A stretch of DNA of 64,000 nt, taken from Papilionanthe hookeriana x Papilionanthe teres (taxonomy: Eukaryota > Streptophyta > Magnoliopsida > Asparagales > Orchidaceae). Below the pieces are notes generated by a model. That model was given only the letters and a program-made list of their open reading frames with translations. It was not told the origin of the DNA and did not search any database. Below, one piece after another: positions 22,976 to 34,721 of the stretch. Made by a program: the position numbers and the translations under genes. The stretch spans positions 2,604,001 through 2,668,000 of the forward strand of contig CM040425.1 of assembly GCA_022702705.1 (NCBI GenBank), in the 5' to 3' direction. Numbering within the stretch: the first letter of the stretch is position 1; the number at the start of each line of letters is the position of its first letter.

Positions 22976-24319
22976 TATAAATGAGAAGTTTCCTGATTAA
23001 CAGTTAAATGTTATTCAAGGATGCCAAACACCTTGGATGCGGATATAGTTAACTATTTAGTTAGCAATATTCTACCTCATGGATTGAATAACAAATATAT
23101 TAAGAAATTTAAAAATGATACTAAATCTTATATTTGGGAAGATTCTCATTTATTTAAATTGGTAAGAGATTCTGTATTTCGAAGATGTGTACCTTATGAA
23201 GAAACTTTTGCTATTATTCAAAAATGTCATGATTCTGAATTTGGAGGACACTTTGGAGTAGATAAAACTGCATTTAAAATTTTAAATTCAGGATTTTATT
23301 GGCCTACCTTGTTCAAGGATGTGAGACATTATGTTAAAACATGTGATCGATGTCAAAAGATGGGAAATATATCCAGGAAAGATGAAATGCCTTTAAACTA
23401 TATATTATAAGTTGAAATTTTTTATATATGGGGTTTAGACTTTATGGGACCATTTGTACCATCATCTGGAAAGATTTATATTTTATTAGCAGTTGATTAT
23501 GTTTCAAAGTGGATTGAAGTCGTAGCTTTACTAACCGTGATTCCAAAAGTGTTTCGAAATTTTTAAAGAAAATGATTTTTTCAAGATTTGGAATGCCTAA
23601 GGTAATTATCACGGATGGTGGAAGTCATTTCGTAAATATAAGAATTCAATCATTACTTGAAAAATTTGGAATCAAACACGGAATTGCAATCGCTTATCAC
23701 CCACAAACAAGTGGAATGGTCGAAGTATCAAACGAGAGAAATTAAAAGAATTTTAGAGAAGACTCGTTAATCCTAAAAAACCGATTGGGTTGATAGACTT
23801 GATTCTGCATTATGGGCTTATAGAACAACTTATAAGACACCAATCGGAATGTCACCTTACCGGTTAGTTTATGGTAAACATTGTCACTTACCTGTTGAAC
23901 TAGAACATAAAGCTTATTGGGTGATAAAGGAGTTTAATTTTGATTTGAATACTGCAGGAGAAAAATGATTATTACAATTAAATGAGATGGACGAAATAAG
24001 AAATGAGTCATATGAAAATGCAAAGATTTATAAAGAGAAAATGAAGATATTACATGATAAAAATATTTCAAGAAAAATATTCGAGCCTAGACAAGAAGTA
24101 TTATTATTTAATACTCGTTTAAGACTTTTTCCTGGAAAATTAAGATCTAAATGGATGGGACCATAAATAATTGAAAAAGTATACCATTATAGAGCTGTGG
24201 ATATTGAAGACCCCAAAATGGGAAAAATATTTAAAGTTAACGGATTAAGATTGAAGCCTTATTTTAGAGAAATAAAAATGATTTATAAAGAGGCATACGA
24301 GTTTAGTCTACCTGATTAA
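22976..24319 (+). pseudogene. Integrase (element B)
   Basis: N-terminal zinc-binding domain: CHDSEFGGHFGVDKTAF with the CDRCQ pair (about 23225-23355). After a TAA at 23408 the core follows: WGLDFMGPF (first Asp, about 23432), VDYVSKWIE, ITDGGSHF (second Asp, about 23605), EVSN (Glu, about 23718), then GMSPYRLVYGKHCHLPVELEHKAYW in one frame. The C-terminal domain ends with VNGLRLKPYF and the stop at 24317-24319. At least five frame changes or stops are present. All three catalytic residues can still be read. Confidence 0.85.
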
Positions 24320-24330
24320 AGACATAACTA

Positions 24331-24376
24331 GGTCGGACTGACGACGTTAAACCAAGCGCTTTGTGGGAGGCAACCC
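24331..24376 (+). other. Conserved post-pol motif, element B
   Basis: GGTCGGACTGACGACGTTAA then ACCAAGCGCT and TGGGAGGCAACCCA, 12 bases after the integrase stop. Confidence 0.75.
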
Positions 24377-24927
24377 ATTGTTATTTTTGTGTGTTTTTAC
24401 ATTTTTAATGTAAGGTTATGCCTCGGTCTTGACTAATTTTATATAACAGTAGAAAATTGGATGCTAACAAGTCTTAATTGACTTAAGCAAAAGATGATCT
24501 CGAAGTATATAAAGTTTGGACTTTGGATCACTCCATTTCGTATGTGAGTAAAAAGGAGATCAAGTTAACCTTTATTATGATTGTTTATTATTTGAGATAA
24601 TTTTTATTATTAAGTCTATATGGATCTTATCATTTACCTATTTTGGAGATCAAAACTTTGAAATTTGACGTTAGGCAAAACGGAGTAGAACATGGTTCCA
24701 GCGCATAGGCGCCAAAATCTGGCGCCTAAGCGCCAAAGTAGACTGTGTATCGATGTGTCCGGCGCCTAAGCGCCACAGTTACTGGGTCATGTAAAAACCA
24801 AAAATTTTTCAGTTTTTCACACGATTTTCTCCTATAAACTACCCCATATTTGTTCCTAATCCCTAAGCAACCATAGTTACGACCTTTACACTTCATTCTT
24901 GAGGAGATAAGAGAAGATTTTGAAGAA
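24377..24927 (+). other. Post-pol spacer with GC module before ORF3a (element B)
   Basis: Non-coding. GC module at 24698-24776 with three units of the GGCGCCTAAGCGCC type. TATAAA at about 24833, roughly 95 bases before the ORF3a ATG. C has the same layout (module 37840-37939, TTTATTTATAG near 37992). The TATA box is a candidate only. Confidence 0.55.
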
Positions 24928-25298
24928 ATGGAGAGAAGAAACATGGAGAAGAGGCTAGAGATAAGTGTTATAAGGATCCTCAACCTTTCTTTAATGGTTT
25001 TATTGCTGTAAGTTTGGAGAAATTTTCGAGTCGCCTAGATAAGTTTGAAGCGGAATTCAAATGTATTGGAGATCGCTTCCATGAGATGTATCATCAACTT
25101 GAACATCTGGAATGGCAGGCAAAGCTTCAATTCGATCATCTAGCGGCCTATCAAGATGGTTAAGTGGAGATGTATGCGAAGAATAAATGGATCGATGAGA
25201 AAATGGATACAGATTTTCCAAGGGCGTTAGCGTTCTTCCCAAGTGGACCGAGTAATCTTCATTGCGATGAGAATGGAAATTTCTATTTTGAAGTTTAG
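24928..25298 (+). pseudogene. ORF3a, short coiled-coil form (element B)
   Basis: ATG at 24928, equivalent to 38088 in C. Product of about 120 residues: KDPQPFFNGFIAVSL in a shifted frame, then a heptad-like region with RLDKFEAEF and HEMYHQLEHLEWQ, and the ending NKWIDEKMDTDFPRALAFF...LHCDENGN. A frameshift lies in the first 90 bases and a TAA at 25162. It corresponds to the C-terminal half of the longer ORF3a in block A; the VRG domain is absent. Function unknown. Confidence 0.6.
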
Positions 25299-25686
25299 AT
25301 AGTTAATGTGGTTAGATCAAGACTTTATCTAGTGTGTCATTGCATCGATTAGTAAATCGAATGTATTGTTTGTGTGTTTGTTTTATTGTTCAATGTGTGT
25401 TGTATTTACTTTCAAATTGTGTTGTTTTATTGTTTGTTAGGACTTGAATTTTGTTATTATACTTATCTGTATTGTATTGAGCCAAATTGAAGATTATGAA
25501 TGGAATTAGAAGAGTTTGACTTAAACTTGTGTTTAATTGATGGATTTAATTTTTTATTTTAAAAATTTTTGGAAAATATTTTGGAAGTTAGAAACTGAAG
25601 CAATACTCTCATATGAGTAATTAGAAGTTGAATTTGTGAGTTTTGGTGGAAAAAATTTTTTTAAAGTGATCTTTTTGGTTGGCGAG

Positions 25687-25726
25687 TCTGGCGCCTAGGC
25701 ACCAGAATTCGACGCCTAAGCGTCGG
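25687..25726 (+). repeat. GC module before ORF3b (element B)
   Basis: TCTGGCGCCTAGGCACCAG then GAC GCCTAAGCGTC, a decayed copy of the palindrome at 38837-38875 in element C. It ends 175 bases before the predicted splice donor. Confidence 0.55.
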
Positions 25727-25900
25727 ATCAGCCTGCAACCCAAAAAACTTCATCTCTTTCCTAAGCTTCATCTCTTTCCATGGCCGACACCTAAGCTTCA
25801 TCTCTTTCCTCATTTTCATGAAGATACACCGCGTAGATCGATCTTGAGGTCAAAACTTCATGTTTGTTAGCCCGAAATCACTCGATTTCTTCATCTTAAG

Positions 25901-26092
25901 GTCAGATCTACCTTCTAATCCATTTATTCTACCCTGGATTTTCCTATTTCTGCTAAAAACTAAAATTTTGGAAAAAAATTTTGATTTTTAGAAATTCTCC
26001 ATGGATTTTCATAACTCATTTTAAGTTTCTCAAGATTAAAAGAGTTTAGATATTTGATTCCTTAATTTATTTGTGTTTTCTTTCACGTTTAG
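25901..26092 (+). other. Predicted leader intron of ORF3b (element B)
   Basis: Acceptor TTTCACGTTTAG abuts the ATG at 26093. The donor, AAG|GTCAGATC at 25901, aligns with AG|GTTAGATC in C and is weak. 192 bp. Confidence 0.42.
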
Positions 26093-27254
26093 ATGGCACC
26101 TAAATCTAAGGGCGAAAAAGCACGAGAAAATTTTGACAGCAGAAAGTTCGCTACTGTGGCAGCGCACTTTCGTTATCACGAATTTGCGTCATCAAGGAAA
26201 TTTATCTCGGAGCATAGTTTTTACAATCCTGGAGAGATGATCGTAAACACGATTGTTGCATAAAAATGGTAGCGATTCTGTTATTTCACTACCGTTGCTA
26301 TTATTCCTGTTGTACTAGAGTTTTATGCCAACTTTATAGATGCGGAAGACTCGAAGTCTTCGTTAGAGGTGTCAGAGTGGGATTCACTCTGGAACGGATC
26401 AATATTTTCTACGGCGTACCACCTATCGTTGAGTGCTACTATTTTGGTCTATCTTCATCTGAAGGAGATCTGGAGATGATTATTGCATATCTGACTGACG
26501 ACACTGGAGCTTGGAAGATCCGGAATGACAAACGGGTAAACTTTAAATTTTCTAAGCTGAATCGTAGTTCAAAGGCCTGGCACTATTTTATTGCTGCTAG
26601 ACTACTTCCTTCCAACCACCGCAGTGAAGTTACTGCGAGATAGAGCTATCCTCAACTATCGCATTCGGGAGAGGAAGCCGATAGATGTTGGCGACGATTA
26701 TCTATGATTCCGTGGAATCAATTGCACGATCCAGCACTTCTGTGGGATTAGGATTCCCATCCTTGATATATTCTTTATGCTTGAGCAAAGGAGTTATTGC
26801 TGATATTTTAGAGGAGAAGCTAAAGACTACAAAGCCTATTGGGCAGGAGAGTGTTAGTATTCATGATCGTCTTCGTGGGAAGAGATCTACTGCTCCTTCT
26901 ACTTTTGTACCTACTACAGGTAGAGCTTCTACTTCTAGACCTTCTACTTCTACTGCTGAGCCACCATCTAGTTTCTGGGAATCCATGCATGTTCAATTTC
27001 TGGAGCAGCAGAATGAGTTATTTCTAACTCACTGCGGAGTAGATACTATAGACAAGAAGATTGATCATCTATCTGAATATACCCTAAGGAAGAGTGATTA
27101 TGATGTTGAGTATTCGAAGTCTTCAGTTAGATTCTTTAAGGGTGAGCATGATGTTCAATTCCCTACCTGTCCTAGATTTTCACTGTATGTTGATCCAAAG
27201 GATGTGGAAATTTCTTTTAGTGATGACGATGACGAGGCTACAGATAGTGATTAG
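26093..27254 (+). pseudogene. ORF3b: plant transposon-protein domain protein (element B)
   Basis: Starts ATGGCACCTAAATC. Order: basic start, KFATVAAHFRYHEF, FYNPGEMI, then VFVRGVRVGFTLERIN (about 26360-26405), MIIAYLTDDTGAW, SKAWHYFIAARLLPSNHRSEV, a glycine-containing GLGFPSLIYSLC block, a Ser/Thr-rich linker (GRASTSRPSTST, about 26920-26960), and a coiled-coil-like C-terminus ending in SSVRFFKGEHDVQFPTCPRF and an acidic tail. TAA at 26262 and TAG near 26268, plus frame changes near 26340 and 26640, break it. Position after pol suggests an env-like slot, but no membrane anchor is visible. Confidence 0.7.
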
Positions 27255-28591
27255 TAGTTTGATTTACCTCTTGAGATGAGTTGATTCTATTTTTATTTTA
27301 TTTCTTTTTTGTTAGTACTGATTAGTTTGTTGTTAGTTAGTGTCAATTTATTTAAGTAACTTTGTGTGGTTTTTTTCTTATGTTGAGACTGTTTTTAGAG
27401 TATCTAGTGTGATATGTTAAGACTAAAATATGGATGAAATTTTTTTCAATAAATGTTTATTTCTGTTTCAGCCTACTATTTAGTATTCTAGAATAGTTAA
27501 TGATGTTGTTTTGTTTATGTTTTTGTGATTAGTATAGTCGTTTAATTTAACTAATGATATAAAAATAGAGCATGCTTACTTTTATATATGCTTCATTATT
27601 TCAGTAATATTCATAAAAAGCATGTGTAGAAGTAAATTTTTGTTTGTAGACTGTTTTTACATACTTATAAAAATTCCTTTTTAAAATTATGCCTTTCTTT
27701 CTCTCATACTTTAAAATTTTTCATGATATATCAAAACTTAAGTTTAAGGAAAGGGAAAATACATGCAAAATTAAATTTTATTTGTCCTTAAGTGTTAGTA
27801 TTTTCTTTAATAAAAAAAATATATTAACATAACATAAGGAATGAAAAATCTATTTAAGATTACTTAAATTTTTGAAATTATAAATAATTTAGTAAACTAA
27901 ACCAAAATTTTAATAACTTTGATTGATTTTAAGAATAGAATTAGTCAACTTAAAGAAGAGTAAGATTAAGAATTTTTTCTATTCATGGTAGAGATAGTTG
28001 AATTTTAGAAGTATTAAGAAATCAAGAATTATAACTTGAAAAAGAAAAGATTGAAAGTCTTTTTGAAATCTATTAAGTGAAAATGTATAAGTTTGAAAAT
28101 ATAAGTTAAGGATATAAAGTTCAAAACCATTAACAGTTTCCAGTATACGATGAATCCTCACTCGTGAAAAAAAAAAGAAGAGAGGAGAAGCTTAAGGAGA
28201 TGCCTAATTAAAAATTGGCTTCACTTGAATTATCTTATAAGAAGAAAACTAATTACATATTTTACTTAATTTTTATACATGCATCTTTATTAGAAAAGAT
28301 TTTCAATAACTTTTTCTTGTAAATAATTTATGTGATCTTAATATAATAAACTACAATTATTTTCGAAATGAATGAAAAATTTTTGAAGTCTTACAATTTG
28401 GTAGTTAAATAATCTCTAAATTCTTAAAATTAAACTTAGTTAGTGAAATTTGGTTAATGATTTACTAAAGCCTTTATAAAATCAAAAATTACAAGGAATC
28501 TTAAATATTTACCTTTTATTCCAAATGTTATACATTTTATATAGTCAAAAGGGTTACTTGAGGACAAGTAACGTTTAAGTTTGGGGGATTT
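27255..28591 (+). other. 3' non-coding region of element B with internal and terminal polypurine tracts
   Basis: No gene. Internal tract AAGTTTAAGGAAAGGG at 27740-27755 (decayed), conserved block at about 28115-28230 with GAGGAGAAGCTTAAGGAGAT, and terminal tract AAGTTTGGGGGATTT at 28577-28591 touching the 3' LTR. Confidence 0.7.
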
Positions 28592-30373
28592 TGATCAATG
28601 AAAAAATACTTTTTTATGCCTTGATTTTTATCAAATTTTTAAAGATATTATGTTTTAATGAAAGGTATTTCTGTGTTTTTGGATGTAGGTGATGCAAAAA
28701 TGTTCAAAAAGGAAAAAGGATGTAAAAGGAGCAAAAATGGACCCAAAATGCAAAATTGCCAAAATAATGGGTCTAGCGCCTAGGCGCCAGAATCTGGCGT
28801 CTAAGTACAAGCTTGATACCAAATATGTGATAGTTTTTATAACTACTTTAGGCGGTTATTTTGACGGTTAGAGCGGTTAATGGACTATCTAGAAGATTGG
28901 CAGTTATTCCTAGATTATATGACATGTGATACATTGTATCTAGACGCTTGGAAATAGTTTGGATCGTGAAGAGGTGCGATCCAAAGTGAAGAGGTGCGAA
29001 GAACTGGACGCTGAGTCTGGCACCTAGGCGTCAGATGCCGGCGCCAGACACACTTTCTAAAAGATTCATTGAACTTGGACACATTTTGAAGAGATGCTTT
29101 AGGCAACCCTTGAAGCCTATAAATAGGAGGCCATTTCTACAGAGAAAAACGCCCAATAAGAAGCCCGCCCTAGTCCGCTCCAATCGTAGAGAGAATTAGA
29201 GAGATAATTTTAAGGGCCACAATTGTAGTTTACTTTCTTTCATAAATTAGTGAGTTTATTTTATTTAGAGTTTGTATTGAGAGTTTGAAAGAGTTGGTGC
29301 TTTTGAAGGCTATTTCGTTTTGGAGTCAGAAGGAATCAGAGGTTCAGTTGGAGAAACAGTTGAGATAAGTATTTGTAATTTGATTCAAAGTTTTGTTTAT
29401 ATGTTTTGTTATTTAAATTCAATGTGTTCTAAGTAGCTAATTTACTTTCTCCTTTCAATTATGAAAAGATAAATAAGATAATATTAAATTCGTTGGAGAA
29501 TTAAAAACTAAATATGTTTAAAAATTGTGATGATATTAATACTGGATCTTAATTTACTATTTAAATTGGCCATTTAAATTGTTAAAATCTGTTGAAGAAT
29601 TTTGAGACCTAGAAGGAGATGAATTCTTAACTAGTAGATACCACATGAATCCTTGGGTAGTCGAAGGCCTTGTGCGGGTTATTCAAGGTGAAGTGCAAAT
29701 AAATAGGAAAATATTATTCAATAGGCGTAGAATTGATATGTTTTTAGAGTGACAGACTAAATTCTTGTAATTTGGTTTATAGAGAGGGAACGGATCACTA
29801 GTAGGGCTGACCATAGCCACCCTTGGACATCTAGCAGTGTGAGCTAAGATTAACCCATTCTACTAACAATACATCCAGACCTGATCTATAGATTATCCAA
29901 TATTCTTTATACTATCGAGCGAAGGTAAAGAATAGGAATGCTTCTATATGGCACAATACCATAAATTTATATTCTCCACGAATATTATTTTATCTAAAAA
30001 GTCTTGGATTAATTGAAAGGAAGAAAGTTGTTTGCTTATTACTATTTACATCACTCATTATTTTATTATTGTTTTAATTCTGCATTTAGTAAATTAAATA
30101 TTAAATTTATAACTTTAAAAGAAATACATAAAAATAAAATTAAAATATTTAAAAATCTAAAAACCTCCTCGTGGGATCGATACTGGGGTCTTAATTTAAA
30201 GCCCTATATTACTTGAAATGATACGTATACTTGCGTAGTACCTCTAGTGTGTAAAATATTTTGCATAAATATATATTTATATACACTAGCCGCTATTATT
30301 ATTTGAGTCAAAGTATTTGCTAAAACATATTTTTGAAAGCATAAATTACTGTGTTGTCCACGGATCGAGGTCA
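28592..30373 (+). repeat. 3' LTR of element B
   Basis: TGATCAATG...ATCGAGGTCA, 1782 bp, directly after the polypurine tract and followed by the ATGGC duplication. It keeps both GC modules (28771-28805 and 29012-29050). Confidence 0.95.
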
Positions 30374-30378
30374 ATGGC
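30374..30378. repeat. Target site duplication ATGGC, right of element B
   Basis: Identical to 17082-17086. Confidence 0.92.
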
Positions 30379-30511
30379 CATTAAGATGTTAACACATGAT
30401 GTGTTGAGTGATTTGTATTCATTTTCTGATTGTTGCTCACGACTCCCCTGTAGTCTGAACTTTTTTTGCTGTAAAATTTGATTGGTATCCCCAGTGTCAT
30501 TCTTGCGCTTG
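30379..30511 (-). pseudogene. Tat-like gag remnant, middle piece between elements B and C
   Basis: On the minus strand it encodes a basic region (KRKNDTGD) and a stretch ending SLNTSCVNILMAI, typical of the segment just before the gag zinc knuckle in Tat elements. Element B cuts it on one side and element C on the other. The frame agrees with the pieces at 16830-17081 and 43258-43370. Confidence 0.68.
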
Positions 30512-30516
30512 TCCAC

Positions 30517-32330
30517 TGATTATGATTCAATTCTTAAAGATATTATGCTTTAATGAAAGGTGTTTTCATGTTTTTGGGTGTAGATGATTAAAAAGAGTCC
30601 AAGAAAGAAAAAGAAGGAAAAAGGAGCAAAAAAGAGCAAACAAGGAGCTAATGGAATAAATTTTGGAATTATTGGCCTGGCGCCTAGGCGCCAGAGTCCG
30701 GCGCCTAAGCGCCACTTCGATACAGACGTTGTTAAGTTTTTTTTGATGACTTTGGGCAGTTATTTTGACGGTGTTAAGCGGTTATTGGAGATTCTAGAAG
30801 ACTGGAAGTTACTCTTAATATATAGGATATGTGATACAATGTATTTGGACACAAGGGAATGGTCTGGATCGCTAAGAGGTGCGACCCAAAGTGAAGAGGT
30901 ATGAAAGATCTGGTCACGGAGTCCGGCGTCTAGGCACGACGGTTACCTTCTAGAAGATACATTGAATTTGGATGAATTTTAAAGAGGTGCCTTAAGAAAC
31001 CCCTGGTCAAATTCAGAGCTCTATAAATAGGAGCCCATTCTACAGAGAAAATTGCACCAAAACCCCCCCTCTTAGTACACATACCCATTTTAGCATATTC
31101 TCTCTCATCTCTAGTTTAATTTAGTCTCTTCCATACTTAGGGTGACACTTTATTTTGTATCTAGTGAGTTTATTTTGAGTGTTTATAGTGTGTTATTGTT
31201 GTTGGAGTCTTTCATCATTGCTTTGGAGTCAGTAGAAGTCAGCGGATCTCGTGAAGGAACACTTCAGATAAGTATTTGTACTTTGGTTCAAAGTTTTATA
31301 AATATGTTTTGTTGTGTTATTTTAATGAGTTCTGAGTAGTTAGTTATATTTCTCCTTTCAACTATGAAAAGATTATAACTTAATTAAATTTTGTAGGAGA
31401 ATTACATATAAAATATTTTAAAATATTGTGATGATATTAATACCTGATCATAGTTCACTTTTTAATTTGGCCATTTAATTTATTAAAACCTGTTGAAGAA
31501 TTTTGAGACCTATCCGGAGATAAATTCTTAACTAGTAGATATCACATGAATCCTTAGGTAATCGCAGGCTATACGTGGATTGTCTAAGGTGAAGTGCAAA
31601 TAAATAGGAAGATATTATTTATTGGGCGTAAAATTAATTAGTTTTTAGAGTGACAGACTAAATTCTAATAATTTGGTTTATAGAAAGGTAACGGGTCACT
31701 GGTAGGGCCGACCATAGCCACTCTTGGACATCTAGTAGTGTGAGCCTAGATTAACCCATTCTACTAATAAAACATCCTGAGCCTAACTATAGATTAGTCA
31801 TTATTCTTAGCACCTGGAACAAAGAGTAAAGAATAGGAATGCTTCTATTTGGCATAATACCATAATCTTAATTCCCTACAAAAGATAATTAATCTATAAT
31901 TCTTGGGTTAGTTGATAAAGGAGAAAGTCATTTTTATACTTTCATAGAATTTTAATTATTGCTTATTTTAATTTACTGCTTACTGCTTCTTTTGTTTTAG
32001 TAAAATTGTTATTTGAATATATATATTTAAAAAAAAGAGTATATATAATTTGCATAAGAAAATTTCAAAATATTACTTAAATCTCTTACTTTTTATATCT
32101 CTATCCCTGTGGGATCGATAACCAGGATTCCACTAGAGCCCTGTATTACTTGAACGATACATATACTTGCGTTTAAAATTGTGACTTTTAAATAAATAAA
32201 TCTAAATATAAAATTATAAAAGTAAACCTCATGCATCAAGTTTTTGAAGCCATTTGCCAGGAATTAAATATTCTAAAAAGTGGTATCAAATTCTTGTATT
32301 TTAAAGCGTAGATAAAGTCGCATCGCATCA
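30517..32330 (+). repeat. 5' LTR of element C
   Basis: TGATTATGATTC...GCATCGCATCA. Compared with the 3' LTR, about 32 bases are missing right after the first TGAT, and a second deletion of about 20 bases removes part of the GC module near 30925. First GC module TGGCGCCTAGGCGCCA at about 30679-30694. TATA box 31022-31029. Confidence 0.9.
31022..31029 (+). promoter_or_regulatory. TATA box of element C 5' LTR
   Basis: CTATAAATAGGAGCCC; same context in the 3' LTR (41991-41998). Confidence 0.7.
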
Positions 32331-32336
32331 AGTTTT

Positions 32337-32354
32337 TGGCGTCGTTGTCGGGGA
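32337..32354 (+). other. Primer-binding site, tRNA-Asp type, decayed (element C)
   Basis: TGGCGTCGTTGTCGGGGA: 16 of 18 match to the tRNA-Asp complement. Both differences are C-to-T. Confidence 0.85.
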
Positions 32355-32426
32355 TAAGATAAAATAAAAAAAAAATAGCAAAACATAAAAACAAAACATA
32401 AAATAAAAATATTTCTTTAAATTTTT

Positions 32427-33870
32427 ATGTGTAGTTCTGGATCTGAATGATTACTACCTTTTAATTCTGAATTAGAAAGAATAATTAAAAGAATTAAAAA
32501 AGAAAAAAAAATTCAAGCATTAAAAAATGACTAACTTACATAACAATAATAAAAATCCAATCGAAGTTAATGAACAAAATTTTTATAAACCAATAAGGGA
32601 ATATGCAAACCCTACAGCTGATGAACTTCATGTTAGTATTCAAATTCCAGCTGTAGATGCTAATTCTTTTGAGCTTAAACCTTCTATTATTCAAATGGTT
32701 CAAAACAATCAATTTTGAGGAACACCTAATGAGGATCCAAATTTACACCTTGCTAGTTTTTTAGAACTTCGTGCTACCTTTAAATATAATAATGTTTCGA
32801 TGATGCTATTAGAGCTTAGACTCTTTCTTTTTCCTTAAAAGATAAAGCAAAGATGTGGCTTAATTCATTAGCAACTTGTTCTATTAAAACATGGGCTGAT
32901 ATGGCACAAAAATTCCTTACTAAATATTTTTCTCCTTCTAAAACTGCTAAATTGAGAAATGATATTACTTCATTTACGCAATTTGATGGAGAAACAATTT
33001 ATAAAGCTTGGGAAAGATTTAAAGAACTATTAAGAAAATGTCCTCATAATGCTTTACCGGATTGGTTAATTATTCAAACATTTTATAATGGACTTATTGG
33101 ATCACTTAGATCAATTATTGATGTTGCTGCTAGTGGTTCTCTAATGGCTAAGACATTTGAAAAAGCCTACACCTTAATTAAAGAAATGGCTAATAATAAT
33201 TTTCAATGGCCTTCTGAAAGGGTTAATTCTAAAAGAGTGGCCAATATTCATGATAATGAAGTCTTTTCTATTTTAGCTTCACAAGTGGCTGTGATATCTA
33301 AGAAATTAGATAATTTGGCTATTAATATATCGCATTTAAGTAATGATAATTCTGCAAATTCTGATGATTCTCAAACAATGGAAACTTTGTAAGGTACTGC
33401 TAGTAAAACTAATAATCCTTATTCTAATTATTATAATCCTGGTTTGAAAAATCACCCTAATTTTAATTGGAGTAATGGACATCAAGTTAATCCAAATTGG
33501 AACAATTAAGGAAATTCAAACTATAGACCAACTTATCCTCCTGGTTATAACAATCAGCAGAAAAAGTTATCTGTAGAAGAATTGATCTTGCAACTAAGCA
33601 ATCAGCTACAAATTCAAAACACTGCTATTCGTAATATTGAGAATTAGATAGGTTAAATTGCTAATTTCATTAATTACATACCTCAAGGAACACTGCCTAG
33701 CAATGTCGAAATTAATCCTAAAGGATCTGGAAAAGAACATGAACAAGCAAAAGTTGTACAACTTAGAAGTGGAAAGGAATTAAAAGAGAAAACACTGAAT
33801 GAGATTGAAAAAGAGAAAGAAGTTGAAGAGATTGAAATACCTAAAGATACCCTTTCTCCAAGTAAAGAAT
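32427..33870 (+). pseudogene. Gag (element C)
   Basis: ATG at 32427 followed by a TGA seven codons on. Same blocks as B gag: SIQIPAVDANSFELKPSIIQM, DPNLHLASFLEL, KMWLNSL, KYFSPSKTAKLRND, ERFKELLRKCPHNALPDWL, TFYNGLIGSLRSIID. A 179-codon open stretch (32853-33392) covers the capsid core without the frame break seen in B. Stops at 32718 (TGA), 33390 (TAA), 33508 (TAA) and 33646 (TAG). Confidence 0.86.
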
Positions 33871-34721
33871 AGACTGTTTTACCTATTGAAGTGAGAGTTG
33901 AAAGACCACTTCCACCTTTTCCTCAAGGACTTAAACAGCAGAAGCTTGACCATCAATTTTCTAAGTTTTTTGAAATTTTTAAGAAACTTACCATCAACAT
34001 TCCTTTTGTTGAAGCTTTGGAGGAAATGCCAAGCTATGCAAAATTTATGAAGGATATTTTAAGCAAGAAGAGAAAATTTGAAGCTTATGAAATTGTTGCA
34101 TTAAGTGAAGAATGTAGTGCAATAATTCAGAAGAAATTACCTCAGAAACTTAAAGATCCTGGAAGTTTCACTATACTATGTGTTATTGGATAAAAATTCT
34201 GTGGAAAAGCCTTATGTGATTTAGGAGCTAGTATTAATCTCATGCCATTTTCAATCTTTCGAAGGTTAGATTTAGGAGAGATTTCTCCTACCACTGTAAC
34301 TCTCCAGCTAGCTGATCGATCGATCACTTATCATAAAGGAGTTATAGAGGATGTTCTTGTTAAGGTAGATAAATTTATCTTCCCTGTAGATTTCATTGTT
34401 CTAGATATGGAAGAAGATAAAGAAATACCTATCATTTTAGGGAGACCTTTTCTAGCTACCGGTCGAGCTATGATTGATGTGAAAAAAGGAGAATTAACGA
34501 TGAGAGTTAATGATCAAGAGATAACATTCAATGTTCTGAAATCAATGATGTATCCTGAAAAGGAAAAATGCTATCGGATGGATATTTTTAATTATATGAT
34601 TGAAAAGCATTACCAAGAAAGATTTAAGGTCATTTTTTATGATAAAGATAAAGAATCTATGTTATATGATGAGTCATTAAATGAAGAAAATTCATCTAAA
34701 GAAACTCATTATATTCATTAA
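33871..34721 (+). pseudogene. Gag-pol linker and aspartic protease (element C)
   Basis: Linker RPLPPFPQGLKQQKLDHQF, NIPFVEALEEMP and KLKDPGSF to a TAA at 34191 (Gly codon in relatives). The protease active site DLGASINLMP (about 34219-34250) is intact, followed by SIFRRLDLGEISP, the KVDKFIFPVDFIVLDMEEDK block and LGRPFLATGRAMID. Open from 34242 to 34721, longer than in B. Confidence 0.84.

Larger units (their letters stand above)
17087..30373 (+). mobile_element. Element B: complete-length Athila-like LTR retrotransposon (13.3 kb)
   Basis: Two ~1.77-kb LTRs (17087-18846, 28592-30373), tRNA-Asp primer site, gag, protease, RT-RNase H, integrase, post-pol motif, ORF3a, ORF3b, internal and terminal polypurine tracts, and perfect 5-bp target duplications. 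Every ORF is broken, and the RT active site reads FMDN in place of the usual two aspartates. The LTRs differ by scattered substitutions and by a ~30-bp deletion in the 5' copy near 17520. In a 120-base sample the LTRs are about 92 percent identical by eye. B sits inside a minus-strand Tat-like gag frame. Confidence 0.95.
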
